The notes under the pieces were generated by a model. That model saw nothing but the letters and a program-made list of their open reading frames with translations, did not search any database and was not told the origin of the DNA. Made by a program: the position numbers and the translations under genes. 64,000 nucleotides of DNA from assembly GCA_037367405.1 (NCBI GenBank), contig JAZKJV010000687.1, positions 434,001 to 498,000 on the forward strand, read 5' to 3'. Positions 25,050-36,817 of the stretch are shown piece after piece (the first letter of the stretch is position 1; each line of letters opens with the position of its first letter). The DNA comes from Ottelia alismoides. Taxonomy: Eukaryota > Streptophyta > Magnoliopsida > Alismatales > Hydrocharitaceae.

Positions 25050-25440
25050 ATTCCTTGGTTGGGGTGCCATGAAGTCTGTGGATTGGAAGTGCTCGGCTTT
25101 CGTGCTTGATAAGGGCTGTGAGTTTTTACTATTTTTTCTCTCATGCTTTCCTTGGTATATTACTCCGTTTTCAAGCTGAATCTCTGCGTGTGGGGGAGCA
25201 TTTTTGTTGGATTCTCCGTATATGACGGAGTTGCTTGCTCGCTTCTTTACGCTTCTTGGTATTGTTCTGTTGCTCCATTGGGTGCATTCACTTGAGGTTC
25301 GAATGGAAAATACCAAGGAGTTACGATTATTATTAGAGAAATCTGTCATTGGAGAGTCATACTCTATGTATACTAAGGATATAGGTTCAACTTTAAGTAC
25401 GAGGAGAGTAAATGATACGTGTTCCGCCAATCCATAATGA

Positions 25441-28400
25441 ATTTTTGATAGTGGGCCATCCGATCATATGACAGGTGATGCCATCATATTTCACAATTAC
25501 AAGCTATCATTTGGAAGAGAAAAAGTTGCAGTTGTTGATGGATCACCTGCTACTGTTGTCGGGAAAGGGAGTATTTCTGTTGACGATCGTTACCTTCTTC
25601 ACGATGCTCTTCATGTTCCTAATTTTTCTACAAATCTCTTATTAGTCAGTAAAATTTTTAAAGAACTGAACTGTAGGTTGATTTTTGATCAAAAGTTATG
25701 TGTTTTAGAAGATTTGGAGACAAGAAATAAATCTGGAATTAGTTTAGTTGATGGTGGTCTGTATCATCTTCCAGCTCGGATCACTCAAGCCCTTACTTCT
25801 GTAGTGAGGGCTCGACGTGAAAATGATAACTTGATGTTAGTACAATAGTGACATGAACGCCTTGGTCACATCAACACTTCTTTATTACGAAATTGTTGCC
25901 TAAGATTTTCTATGAATTACCCGAGATCACTTTGTAGTGTGAGGTTTGCCAGTTTACAAAGCAAACTCGCACCAAGTTTTCTAACTAGACCAATAAATCA
26001 AATCAAGCTTTTGAGTTGGTGCATTATGATGTATGGGGTCCATGCAATATTCCAACTTGACAAGAATTTCAATACTTCATCATTTTTGTTGATGATTGGT
26101 CAAGACACATCACGATTTATCTTGTGAAGAACAGGAGTGAAGTTCTTGATATCATCATCGAGTTTGTTTCCTTTATGGAGAGACAACATAATGACAATAT
26201 TAAAAAAATCCATCCAGATAATGCTCGAGTATATTTAGTTAATTATATTCAAAGAACTCTTGCTGGGAAAGAGATTCTTCATGAAACATCGTATGCCTAT
26301 AGTCCTCAACAGAATGGGGTTGCAGAGCGAAAGAACAAACACGTCTTAGAGATTACCCGGGCTCTTCTTTTTCAGTGAAATGTTCCAAAGAAATTTTGGG
26401 GAGAGGCAACTCTTACTAGTGTGTACTTGATGAATAGAATGCCGTCACATGTTTTTAATGGTGAATCACCGTTCATGCGAGTATATCTGGGTCAAAAACC
26501 TTTTCTCTCACACCACGTATTTTCGGATGTATTTGCTTCATACATGCCAATGATGTTTGGGTTAGAAAGTTGGATGCTCGTGCTAACAAATGTTTCTTCC
26601 TTGGTTACTCTACAACACAGAAGGGCTATCGTTGCTTTGATTCCTCTTTCGGTCGCGTTTCACCAAATATGTTAGCTTCTTTGAAAATGAAGCCTTCTTT
26701 TCGAATATTCCTCTTCAGAGGGAGACTTGTTGTGAAGATGTATTTCATGGCCTTCAGTTCTTAGTAGATGATGATTAAAATGCTTCTTTTCATGAGGAGA
26801 TTAAACCTAATGAAGACATTGTAATTATAAAGAGGTTGCAGAAAGCCAACGTCCATCCTCCAGAATCCTCCTCAATTGACTCAAGCACAGAAACATCAAG
26901 TAGCAGTCCTTTTATACTTGATGAGCATGATGATGACTTATAGAATATAGAGTCTGAACATGTGGATGATAGCATTTCACAAAGGAAGGATAAGAGGACC
27001 ATCAAACCTCCAACCAGATATGCAGGATGCACTCAGCATCCCATTGAACACGACATCTCTTATCTAATTTTAATACATTCTACAAATTCTTTGTTACCTC
27101 TCTATATGCTCACCATATCTCCAAAAATATTACTGAAGTAAACATTCTTCCCAAAATGGATAAAGGCTATGAAGGAAGAAATGGATGCATTAGTGAAGAA
27201 TGACACTTGGGATGTTGGTGATGCTCCCAAGGGTGATCATTTGGCGGGGTCTAAATGGATGTATACAATCAAGTATACCGCTGATGGAAAAATTGATAGA
27301 ATCAAGGCCCGTCTTGTGGCTAGGGAATACAGTCAGAAATATGGGATTGACTACCTCGAGACTTTTGCCCCTGTGACAAAAATGAATATTGTTCGAGTTG
27401 TTATTTGTCTTACTACTCATTTTTCTTGGATGATGTATCAATTGGACGTGAAGAATGCTTTCTTAATTGGTGACCTTAAAGAAGAAGTTTACACGAAAAT
27501 GCCACCTAGGTTCGAAAAAGAGGATAAATGTTATAAATTAAAAAAGGTATTATATGATCTAAAGCAATCTCCAAGAGCCTGGTTTGAACGACTTTGTGTG
27601 GTCATGATAAGAAATGGATACACTTAAGTGAATGGAGATCACACTTTATTCATAAGGAGTGGTGAGAAAAGATCTATTCTTTTAGTGTATGTAGATGATA
27701 TGATTCTTACAGGCGATGATGAAAGAGAATTATCCCGCATAAAGAAAACTCTCGCAACTGAATTTGAATGAAATACTTGGGGAAGCTGAACTACTTCCCA
27801 GGCATTGAGATGGCTCACTCTCCAAAAGGTATGTGCTAAAGCCAACAGAAATATGCCCTGGATTTGTTGAAGGAATCTGGTATGCAGGGATGTAAACCAA
27901 CCACCCCCTATTGAAACAAATCATAAACTGGGTAAAAATGATGGTGAACTTCCTGATGATGTTGGAAGAGGAAGATACCAAAGACTAGTTGGGAAACTAA
28001 TTTATTTTATTCTCACGAGATTAGGCATTACTTATGCTGTGAATATTGTTAATTAGTTTATGCATGCTCCTACCTCAAATCATGTGAATGTTGTTAACAA
28101 AAATTTTTGCTATATAAAGAAATTTCCAGGTAAAGGACTTACGTTCAGAAAACACAATGATGCTACTATTGAAGGTTATACAGATGCAGACTAGTCTGGA
28201 TCAGTGGATAACATGAGGTCTACTTTAGGATATGCTGTGTATCTTTGTGGGAACCTTGTCATTTGGAGAAGTAAGAAACAAAATACTGTCTTTAGATCGA
28301 GTGCCGAAGCAGAATATCAGGCTCTAGCTAATGGTGTCACCGAAGTTACGTAGTTACAACTCCTGTTGAAAGATTTGAGTATTGAGGTTGCTATGCCGAT

Positions 28401-28640
28401 AAAGATGTTTTGTGCCAATAAAGCATCAATAAATTTGACCAACAATCCTGTGATGCGTGATAGAACAAAGCATGTGGAGATAAACAAACACTTTACTCGA
28501 GAAAAAATGACTATGGATATTTGTGTCTTCCCTACTTGAAATCTGGTGATCAAATCACTGATCTCTTCACAAAGGGGCTGCCTACTGTGCAATTTGAGCT
28601 GAATGTGGGCAAGTTGAGCGTGGTTGATATGTATGCCAAA
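25441..28640 (+). pseudogene. Copia pol, broken
   Basis: Readable parts in order are the protease (FDSGPSDHMTG) at 25444, a pre-integrase block with DALHVPNFSTNLLLVSK, integrase pieces to about 26700 (YSPQQNGVAERKN at about 26300), and RT from 27169. The RT carries KWMYTIKY, FAPVTKMNIVRVV, DVKNAFLIGDLKEEVY and the YVDDMI active site near 27690. RNase H follows (YTDAD with a TAG after it, near 28180; SAEAEYQAL near 28310). Stops and frameshifts occur about every 300 bases. Confidence 0.85.
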
Positions 28641-28652
28641 CTTGAGGGGGAG

Positions 28653-28888
28653 TGTTGAGTTGTATGGATCTTAAAATGGGTAAATGGATCTTGGATGAGG
28701 GTCAGATTACCCACCATCCTATATATGTACTCATCCCTCTCTTTTTTCATTATTTTAATGAAGAGAAAACTCTAATCTCTTGTGAGAGAGATTGGGGTTG
28801 TGTGTGCCTCTATGGGTTTTCCCTCTTCACAGGATTTTCCACGTAAATCATCGTGTCTTTGTCTTGATTCTTGTATTAGATTTCAACA
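28653..28888 (+). repeat. 3' LTR of Copia element
   Basis: It runs tgttgagttgtatggatc...gatttcaaca, preceded by the polypurine tract. Confidence 0.85.
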
Positions 28889-28994
28889 TCTTGTAACTTG
28901 TAAGCATGTCTGTGTAATTTTTCACAAGTTCCAGATTAGTTCTATTTATTTATTATCTTTTTTTTTCCACAAAGGAAGCATTTTGTTATATCAT

Positions 28995-29237
28995 GGGATT
29001 TTTACCCAGCAGACCCTATAAATGTTTTAAAATACCTCTACGACCTTTTGCACAACGTAATTACCCCATCGACTCTGTAAATTACCCCCAAGAACCCCCA
29101 CGTGCTTAAAACATATTACTCTGAGGGTTCATGGGATAAGAGTTGGTAAGTTTATGGGGTCGAAGGAGGAATTATGTTCTTTCAAAGGTCGTGGAGGTGA
29201 TTGGTAAAGTTTATATGGTCTGTCGGGTAAAAATCCC
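28995..29237. mobile_element. Small foldback element (MITE-like)
   Basis: Terminal inverted repeats start GGGATTTTTACCCAGCAGACC, and the right end is GGTCTGTCGGGTAAAAATCCC. It is about 243 bp with no coding capacity. Flanks (ttatatcat / ttattacaa) give no convincing duplication, so the superfamily is open. Confidence 0.6.
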
Positions 29238-29501
29238 TTATTACAAATGGAAAAAACGATGCAATATTAAATTAACCCCCCATCTATGTATATTATTCAT
29301 GCGTAACACAAACCTAACAAGGCAAGGGTTCAAGTCTCAGCTCAAGGCCTGTTCCAGGTCCAATCGAGCTGGTTTATCGAGCTCATTAGACTAGAAACCA
29401 ATCGGGTCCGAATCGAGTTCATGCGATGTAACGCGGGTTTTGTTGACGTTGCTCGCCGAGCCGTCCCGACAGGAAATCGAGTACGCCAGCGCGTGTTAGG
29501 A

Positions 29502-29769
29502 ATGGGCCTCGGGCTCGGAGGGCTCCTCCTGCGCTCCGTCGCGCGGCCTCTGGCCGCCGCGCGCCGCCTCCCCGCGCTATCACCTCCGCTACCTCCACCA
29601 CCGTCGCGCCCTCTCACGGGAGGCGCCCCGACCTTCCTCCGAGGGCCGTGGCTCGTCCCCTCCTCCAGTCTCCACACCTCCACCTTCCGGCACCTCGTCG
29701 ACACCCGACTCCCTAAGAGGAGGCCCGAACTGGCGCCTCGCAAGAAACGCGCTGCACTCAGACCTAGAG
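29502..29769 (+). CDS. Candidate first exon of an organelle-targeted host protein
   Basis: A GC-rich frame opens with ATG at 29502 and runs 89 codons to a splice-donor-like site (CCTAGAG|GTAGTTTTC, 29769/29770). The protein start is rich in Leu, Arg, Ala and Ser and lacks acidic residues for about 50 residues (MGLGLGGLLLRSVARPLAAA), as in mitochondrial or plastid presequences. It ends in a basic patch (KRRPELAPRKKRAALRPRG). Composition changes sharply from its AT-rich surroundings, typical of monocot first exons. An upstream in-frame ATG at 29421 is possible but less likely. I do not recognise the family and see no convincing second exon before the TRIM cluster, so the gene may be broken. Confidence 0.4.
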
Positions 29770-31314
29770 GTAGTTTTCAAACTTCTAATACCAACCTAGT
29801 CATTGATTTGCCTTCTTTGAATGTGCCCGGAGGACGTCAGCCTCGTTTCTTGAATATTATGTCCTAGTGATGCAATGCTATTTTGTTTGGGGTGATCTTA
29901 TTATACTTCTTATTCGTTTTTTAGATTATTGGCATAATTAGATTCACACCTTCATTTTTGCTATATATTTCGTCTCCACATGCCCCTGAGATTGTTCGAT
30001 ATTTCATCACCTTATAACTAGTTACGTTGATATGTTATACGAAATAATGGTCGATAATCTCGCAAAGAGGGTAGACTTGAGACATCTATGCTTCTTTAAT
30101 ATACCTGGGCATATGCTGAGGAGCCTGTGTATGGATGTGTCTGCATCAAAAGTGTGTATTTCTTTTTTATTTCTACAAGTTTTTATTTTAAATTCGATTC
30201 AAAATGTGTGGCCTTGGCAATGCGTATACATCAATGTCTTTTGGTACAAGGGATGCATCTTTTAATTGGGCGGTTAAACTATACAAGGCAATTTTTCTTT
30301 GCAATAGGGATACTGGACAATATTAGTTGTTGAGATTTGATGGCATTTGGTTTGCCATTTCCTCTTCTCTTTATGATGATTCTTTCACTTCTTTATTTTC
30401 TACATCCTCCCACAACCATATTTCTCCATCATCTTCTCATCATCCTTATCTCTTTCTTTTCACCCCATATATTACTTCTAACTTAGGATCAAGAGAGTGA
30501 CTGGTAGAGCAATGGAAATTGAGGAGGGGAAGGGTGACACAGAACGAGGAGAGAGGAAGAGGGTGAGAGGTAGAGTTAGAGAGAGCAAGCAATGGCAAGG
30601 CTGCAGCAAAGGTGGTTGGTGGGGAAGATGCGGATATCGGCAATGACTGGGAGGTGGTTACGCACTGTGCAGTACTGTTAGCCGTTGTGGTGAAATCTCT
30701 CGGCGGAGGTTGGCACATCCATTCACTGTCTGTGCATTGTTGAAGTGGGATGTTCATTGCCCACCTTACGTAATTAGGGGGTATTTTTGCTTGTTCATGC
30801 AATATTGTTGGACATCATCAGTGAGGATGTATCTGGAGGTGCTTTTGGCCGTTGGAGATTGATGTTTCTACTTCAAAGCTCTTTGTTGTAGCGGTGGCAA
30901 CAATGTCAAAGGTTATCAGTTTGGGCATTGGTTATTTCTTAGTTGACGAGTTACCTAAATAGATTGTACTCGTCAAGAAGTTCATGGATAGTGTCAATGC
31001 TATTTTTATAGTGGCCTCTAAAGGTGAGATGTTTTTGCTCAACATCTGAACAATAATTGCAATGGATTTTCTTTACGAGCAAATGACACATTTGCTTGGA
31101 TTAAGGCTTGCTTTGGCTAGCAGGAATACCATCACCTATAGGTGGCCTTTGATTAAGGATGGGATGACCACCCGGTGGCAGATCTGGCATGGTATCATCA
31201 TTGGAACACCTTTGCATTGTTATGACTTTACTTCACCCTGCTTTGGTGACATAGATAAGGACACTAATAGAGGTTGTACTCTCCCCATTTTGGCATCAAG
31301 TTCTCTAGCCAATG
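29770..31314. other. Possible intron/flank, no second exon recognised
   Basis: AT-rich DNA follows the candidate exon. Short open stretches (30032-30265 plus, 30446-30802 minus, 31062-31319 plus) match nothing I know. If the upstream exon is real this could be its first intron. Confidence 0.35.
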
Positions 31315-32191
31315 TTTAAGCATCCCTAACATAGTCCTACATCTAGCACTTATAAAGTGTGGAAGTGTGTTATAGAAAAGTGGACTACCACTTCATAACA
31401 CGAGCTTAAGTATTTTAGGTATTGGTCAATGGATCCATTTGAGTCCGTACCCAACAAGTTATAGGGATCAATTATCCTCGATAGTAGCTCGGGTCAGGCA
31501 CCGAACTTCACAAATGATATGAACATAAGTCCTTCTAATAGTGGAAAGGGCTAACCAAGAGGTAGAGTGACACCTATCAAAGTGATACGAGGCTACCCGA
31601 AAGGGGAAACTACCACTACTACTAGGATTAAGTAATGAACCATATCAGAACAAGGATGTTACTAATACAAATGGGAGAGATTGTACTACTCTAATATATT
31701 AGTGTTTATACTCGAGATATTACCGATTATATCATAGCAAAGTGTCCTCAAATAGTGGAAAAGGATAAGCAAGAGGTGTCACGACCCTTACCAAAGCGAT
31801 AGGAGGAAAATGCTACCAAGAAGGTGCAACCGTCACTATTATTTGGAAAAATTGATGAGCCATATTGCATCAAGAACATTGCTAACTGAAGTGGGGCCCG
31901 AGGGAGATTATAGTACCCGTAGATAGTCCCATATTTAGACTCACAAAGAGTAAGAGCGGGTTACAAAAGAGGGAGATTAGAACTTCACAACTTGGACTTA
32001 AACATTTTGGGTGATGGTCAATGAGCTCAGTTGGGTCCGATCCCAACATGTTGTCAAGGCCAACTATCACAGATAATGACTCGAATCTAGGGTTGCAAAG
32101 TTAGGTTGAAACATACCAAACATAGTCCTACATATAATATTCACAGAGTATGAGAACATGCTATAAGAGAGGAGGAATACTACTTCATAAA

Positions 32192-33930
32192 TTTTTTTTT
32201 GAGGCTCCAAAAAAGGGGGACACACTCGGAGGTGCTCACCCCAATGCATTAAAAAGAGGAAGAGAAACTTACAGTGGTAACATGAAGATGAGAAATTACA
32301 GAACAAAGTAAAGGGGGGTAGACGGAGATCGTATCCCCCGCAGCTAAAAAAAAATTACAAAGAGGTCCAGTCACGAAGGAAGCCCGAGGCCGTGGATCTA
32401 ACATTCTCCAAATAGAACCGCTGACGAGCAAAGATAGCTTCGTTTCGCCCCATCCACAGGCTCCAAACCCTCGAGATAGGGTCCAGCAACACAGGCCACG
32501 AGCGCCCCCGATCAGAGAACAAGCTTTGACAAAAATGAGCGAAGGAAGATAGGTCCAGCCACCGTAGATCGGCCCATAGCGCTTCAACACAGCAACAATG
32601 CAGAAAAAGGTGATCAATAGTTTCCGTATCCACGCCACAGAGAGCACAGAGAGGCGAAGAGTTGGGGAACATCCGTGCACAACGATCTCGAGTTAATATT
32701 CTTCCCCTACGTAGCAGCCAAAGAAATATACCCACACGCTCAGGGAGCCTGAGCGCCCACAAGAGATTGCAATCACGCAAGAGGATGTCATCCCTCCCAG
32801 CGTCCAGGGGCAAAATGGCCTTATATGCGGCACGAGTAGAGAAGGGCCCATCTTTCCAGGCCAAGTAGTCCCGGCCCACAGAAGGGACAGGGGCATCAAC
32901 AAGATTACTTATGAGAGAGGTATATTCTAGCATCCGCTGTTCCGACAAGGATTCCGAAATAATAGGGCACCAATCGCGCCCATCCCAGCAGCCGGCCACC
33001 GTAACACATTTGTTGGGGACCAAAGCGTACAGACGGGGGAACGTGAAACAAAAGGGCCCCCTTCCCGTCCAGTCATCCTCCCAGAAGCGCAGCATAGAAC
33101 CATCGCCGAGCTTGAATGAGAACAGTGAGCGATTCCGACAAAGAGCACCCATCACCCCACGCCAAAATATAGAGACCTGGCCCCGATAATCACCACGAAA
33201 AGCCAAATGGATGCCATCCCCTGCCGCACCCCTCAAACAATTAATCAAGAAGTTGTCCTCCTTACCCCAAATCCTTGCCGCCCACTTGAGCAACAGAGCA
33301 TCGTTCACCGACGCCAGGCGCCTCACACCCAGCCCGCCCTCCTTCTTAGGGCGCGTGACCTCATCCCAGGCAACGAGGTGCACCCCCTCCCCCCCCCTCC
33401 CTTCTTCCCCCACAGAAATGCCCGCATACACTTCTCCAGACGCCAACGAACCCCCTTTGGCATCCCCCGCACCGAGAGAAAGTAGATAGGGATAGAGGAA
33501 AGGACGGATTTTAGAAGCACTAACCGGCCACCACGGGAGAGAATCGCCGCGCGCCACCCATCCAGGCGATGCTCGACCTTCTCGACGATCGATTTCCAGT
33601 CACGCGTGCGCGCGCGGCCCAGCGTCAAAGGTAAACCCAGGTAGTCGAAGGGAAGATCAGAAGTTTGACAGCCCAGCACGTGCGAGGACATCGCCGCCTC
33701 CGCCGAGGACATGAAGAAAGGGACCGCCTTTGATTTGTTAGCATTGATATGAAGACCGGATAGCTCGCTGAACAATTGAATGGTAGTAGCCATTGGGGAC
33801 GCATTTGAAGGGTCCCCCTCGATGAAGCAAATTGTATCATCAGCAAATTGGACGAGCGGTATGTGGTAGGGGCCCAAAGAGCAGCCCCGAGACAAGCCAG
33901 CCCCCACAACACCCTCGATTTTTGAGAGGC
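32192..33930 (-). mobile_element. 5'-truncated L1-type LINE in the TRIM cluster
   Basis: The 3' end on the minus strand is the family tail (GCATTGGGGTGAGCACC..., then ...GCCTC and poly-A) at about 32270-32192. The 5' end breaks inside RT at about 33930. The TRIM module continues on both sides, but about 25 bp of it are missing at the junction and no target duplication is seen, so the insertion came with a small target deletion. Confidence 0.85.
32355..33930 (-). pseudogene. LINE ORF2 C-terminal half (RT end and zinc-binding domain)
   Basis: The 33955-33323 frame has the RT active site in LVQFADDTICFIEG, the SELSGLHINANKSK block and LPFDYLGLPLT. A frameshift near 33400 (in a C-rich run) passes to the 33557-32355 frame. 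That frame holds the thumb/connection region (GGLGVRRLASVNDALLLKWAARIWG) and the zf-RVT domain (CALCGVDTETIDHLFLHC) near 32650-32600. It ends RDWTSL, followed by the 3' UTR. Confidence 0.85.
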
Positions 33931-34195
33931 GGTCAATAAGTTTAGTTGAGTCCAAACTAACAAATTATCGGGGTTGGTTGTCCTTATTCACGGCTTGAGT
34001 CTATAAATCCGAGACTTTACAAAATGATATCAGAGCAAGTTTATCTCTAATAGTGGAAATGACTACCCAAGAGATGCAGCCACCTTTACCAAAGAGATAT
34101 GAGGAAAATGCAATCCTGAAGGAGCGTCACCGCTATTACCTAGGACAAGTGATGTACTATATTGCAATAATGACATTGCAAATATGAGCGGGGTG

Positions 34196-35858
34196 GTTTT
34201 TTTGGCTCTTCTTCTTGGCAATGTCATCAAGGTATGCGATCATCTTCTTCTTCGTATCTTCATCCACCTTGGGACATGCAACCACGTTGCCTCTTCGGTG
34301 TGCTAGATGTTGATTGAATCTGTACACACCTCCATTGACAACCTTCTTGCACAATCTGCAAGTAACTGTATTCGGATTCGTACGGTTCGAAAGGTAACCA
34401 TATTGCCATACATGATCATTTGATCCCGACGACACGTAAAGATGAGTCGCTACCAGAAGCGATGTTCGCTGGAGGAGTAGCCATATGCATAGTCACAAAC
34501 TCACAAGTTACTAATCAACAAACACAAAACTAACCAAACTTACAAGTTACTAATCAACAAACTCATAAGTTAGCCAATCAACAAACACAAAGACACCTAA
34601 ACTCATAAATTGAAGTTACTGATCAACAAACAAAATCACAAGTTGAAGTTACAAATTAACTAACGCAAAGCTAATCAATAACCGCAAATAACGCAAGTTA
34701 CCTAACCATCACGCAAATCAATAAGAAGTATTTAAGTTAACGAACATTTAGGGCATACTAAAAACAATTCTATCCTTATATAAGTTAACCAGCATGCAAA
34801 TCAACAAGAATATCTAAGTTTTTATTCCTAAAATTACCTAATAAGCACTTCTTCTTTATTTAAGAATGCATATATTTTGTTAAACCTCTCACAAGGATCC
34901 TATTTGATTTTTGCACTTCCAACCTTAACATATATGATATCTATATTATAGCTTGAGTTGAAAAATTGAGATAAGAAAAAAGTACAGTTTTCTGTTTATT
35001 TCTTCTTTCTACTCTTATCCTTGTTATATGTTTGGGTCTATGTAATATGTTTCCACCCCTTCTTGTACAAGGGGAAGGATTCTCATAATAAACAACTTTT
35101 CATACTCTCTCAGCAATACACAATGGTAACATGATTAATCACGAGGCTTCTATTACTTTAGCCTTCTTTTCCTACCAATGTCAAACTTTTATAAGCAACC
35201 TTGGGACAATTGTAATTTAAGCTCTTAGCTGGTCATCCTAATGTGAACACGAAGCCTCGAAAATAAAGATTAAGGATTCACATTATTGTTTGTGGCAACC
35301 ATTCAACTTCATAAAAATGGTAGGGTGCATTTTCATGATGGTACTTAATGCATTCATCCGAAACTTCTAATGCAAATTAGTATTAAACCAAGTAATAACA
35401 TCTAAGATTAAGCATTAGTAGAGAAAATCTAAGTAATAACATCGAAGATCAATCATTAAAGTATTAAACCAAGCAAGAGAAAGCAAGAAAAAAATAAAAA
35501 ATACCCTAACCAAGTCGTCGGAGGTCGGAGAATACGGAGGAGGGAGGCGGTGACGTGACAGAGGCGACAACAGGGCTGGTTCGAGGCGGCGGCGACACGG
35601 AAGGGGGAGGTCCTGTGCAAGGGGGTCGGGGGGAGAGGTTTGAATGAATGGGTATTGGGGTTACTATTAGACAATAACCCTAAATCTAGCTAAACGGGTT
35701 ATCGGATTTCCCTATGCAAAAGTTGGACACCTAATCGGTCGACTACTCACCCATTTAGTCAGGTCAGATCGATTATAGGCCGACTTGGCCTAGTTGAGCT
35801 GGGTTCCCCCCCGACTCGACTAGTTGGGCTGACTAGTTAGCCGACTTTTATAGCACTG
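34196..35858 (-). mobile_element. 5' half of a hAT transposon
   Basis: The outer end on the minus strand, CAGTGCTATAAAAGTCGGC (35858 inward), is a hAT-type terminal inverted repeat. It is followed inward by repeats of the 'gactag'/'gccgac' type, a GC-rich stretch with a possible 5' exon (35674-35456), an AT-rich intron-like stretch, and the BED-finger exon. The other end is cut by the TRIM cluster at about 34196, so the catalytic part is absent. The 8 bases outside the terminus (atgctaga) have no partner in the window. Confidence 0.55.
34197..34435 (-). pseudogene. hAT transposase N-terminus (BED zinc finger)
   Basis: The frame begins with Met at 34435 and has WQYGYLSNRTNPNTVTCRLC, with CxxC at residues 26/29, H43 and C54 spaced as in plant hAT BED fingers (GGVYRFNQHLAHRRGNVVACPKV). 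The domain binds the transposon ends. After about residue 80 (KKKSQKNH) the frame runs into TRIM sequence and stops. No dimerisation or catalytic region remains. Confidence 0.8.
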
Positions 35859-36817
35859 ATGCTAGACAAGTTGAAAGCAATAGATATAAAGAGGTATAGG
35901 CCAACGAGACCTCCATTATGGGGGCATCTTGGCACTATCAAAGGCGCTATGGAGCGTGGTATGAGAAATAAAAAGACATTGACGCTTGGTGTAAGACAAG
36001 AGGATTCTCCAACAATGATTGCAAAAGCCAAATAGGCCTACAAGAATGGTGAATTTGGATTCTTGCCTACATATAACAATCTAAGAGGAGGACGACACAA
36101 AACACTACAAATATGCAACAGATGGAGGGAAGTTTGGGGGAGGACAACGTGGATGGGAGTATGAGAGAGAGGGCCCCGAGAAAGTGAGGCTGATATTGAA
36201 GGTCGGTGATGGGGTTGTCATTTAGATGTAGAGAGGTCAATGGAGAAACGGACGAGCATGGTGATAAAGGCAAGGATAAACTTATGGATGGTGTTCCTAC
36301 TGCACCGTATGAATGGCTCGTGGAGTCAGGTGAGGGGGAGGAGCGCAACATTCCGGCTTCATCGTTGAGGTTGGTGAAGGGATACTTCCACAGTGGGAAT
36401 ATAGGGCATATGGTCAAATTCATACATATGACTCTGACGATGTCACTTGCTTTTGTTGTGTTAATTATTGTGTTATCTTTGCTTTAAGCAACATTCCAAG
36501 GATGGCTCTATATCCTTTTTTTACCTAATTGCTCAAATATTAACTAAAACTAATGTTAGTAATGGGAGGTGAACCCATGACCTCATGATTCTCAATACTA
36601 AGTGCTAACCAAGTCCTCTATAATTATTTTTTGTCACTCTAAGCCTCCTTAATCTCTTAGTCTTATAAACCCAATGGTTCTTTTTATAGATTGTATTAGA
36701 TCGACAACTAGATCTCTCCAAGAACCAATTATATTATTCTTTGTTTAGTCCCATTCAAGACAATTAGATTTTATTAGATGGACAATTAGATCTCTTAGTC
36801 TTATAAACTCAACAATT
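35859..36817. other. No recognised gene; one unexplained 93-codon frame
   Basis: A plus-strand frame at 36206-36487 encodes 93 residues with charged N-terminal two thirds and a C-terminal hydrophobic helix (about residues 72-93). I do not recognise it and no start context or exon neighbours support it. A possible SINE lies at 36515-36640. Confidence 0.35.
36515..36640 (-). mobile_element. Possible tRNA-derived SINE fragment
   Basis: On the minus strand a pol III A-box-like segment (TTGGTTAGCACTTAG) is followed about 30 bases later by a B-box-like segment (GGGTTCACCTCC), then AT-rich sequence ending in a short A-run near 36515. No target duplication was found. Confidence 0.35.

Larger units (their letters stand above)
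24205..28888 (+). mobile_element. Copia retrotransposon with a captured host-gene fragment
   Basis: Two 236-bp LTRs (24205-24440, 28653-28888), a primer site and a purine-rich tract (cttgagggggag, 28641-28652) delimit the element. Flanking 5-mers ttttg (24200) and tcttg (28889) look like an aged target duplication. The LTRs differ at about 30 positions by eye, so the insertion is old. Pol is present but broken. Gag is not recognisable, and a hydrolase gene fragment occupies the gag position. Confidence 0.85.
31315..34195 (+). mobile_element. Tandem TRIM-like LTR cluster, split by a LINE
   Basis: A ~200-bp LTR-like module (A: '...tagtccYacat...gtccgatcccaac...') and a ~160-bp internal module (B: 'ctaatagtggaaa', 'gaggaaaatgc', 'gacaagtgatg') alternate. 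A is at 31325-31510, about 31900-32095, and 32105-32191 continuing at 33931-34035. B is at 31530-31700, about 31745-31900 and 34036-34195. Between A and B a degraded iMet primer site is visible (tgatatcagagca at 34025). The arrangement fits a TRIM (terminal-repeat retrotransposon in miniature) in tandem. There is no coding capacity. Confidence 0.6.

Noticed and set aside
29313..29345. B-box-like 'ggttcaagtctc', possible tRNA or SINE
   Set aside because: There is no A box at the right distance and no cloverleaf could be drawn.
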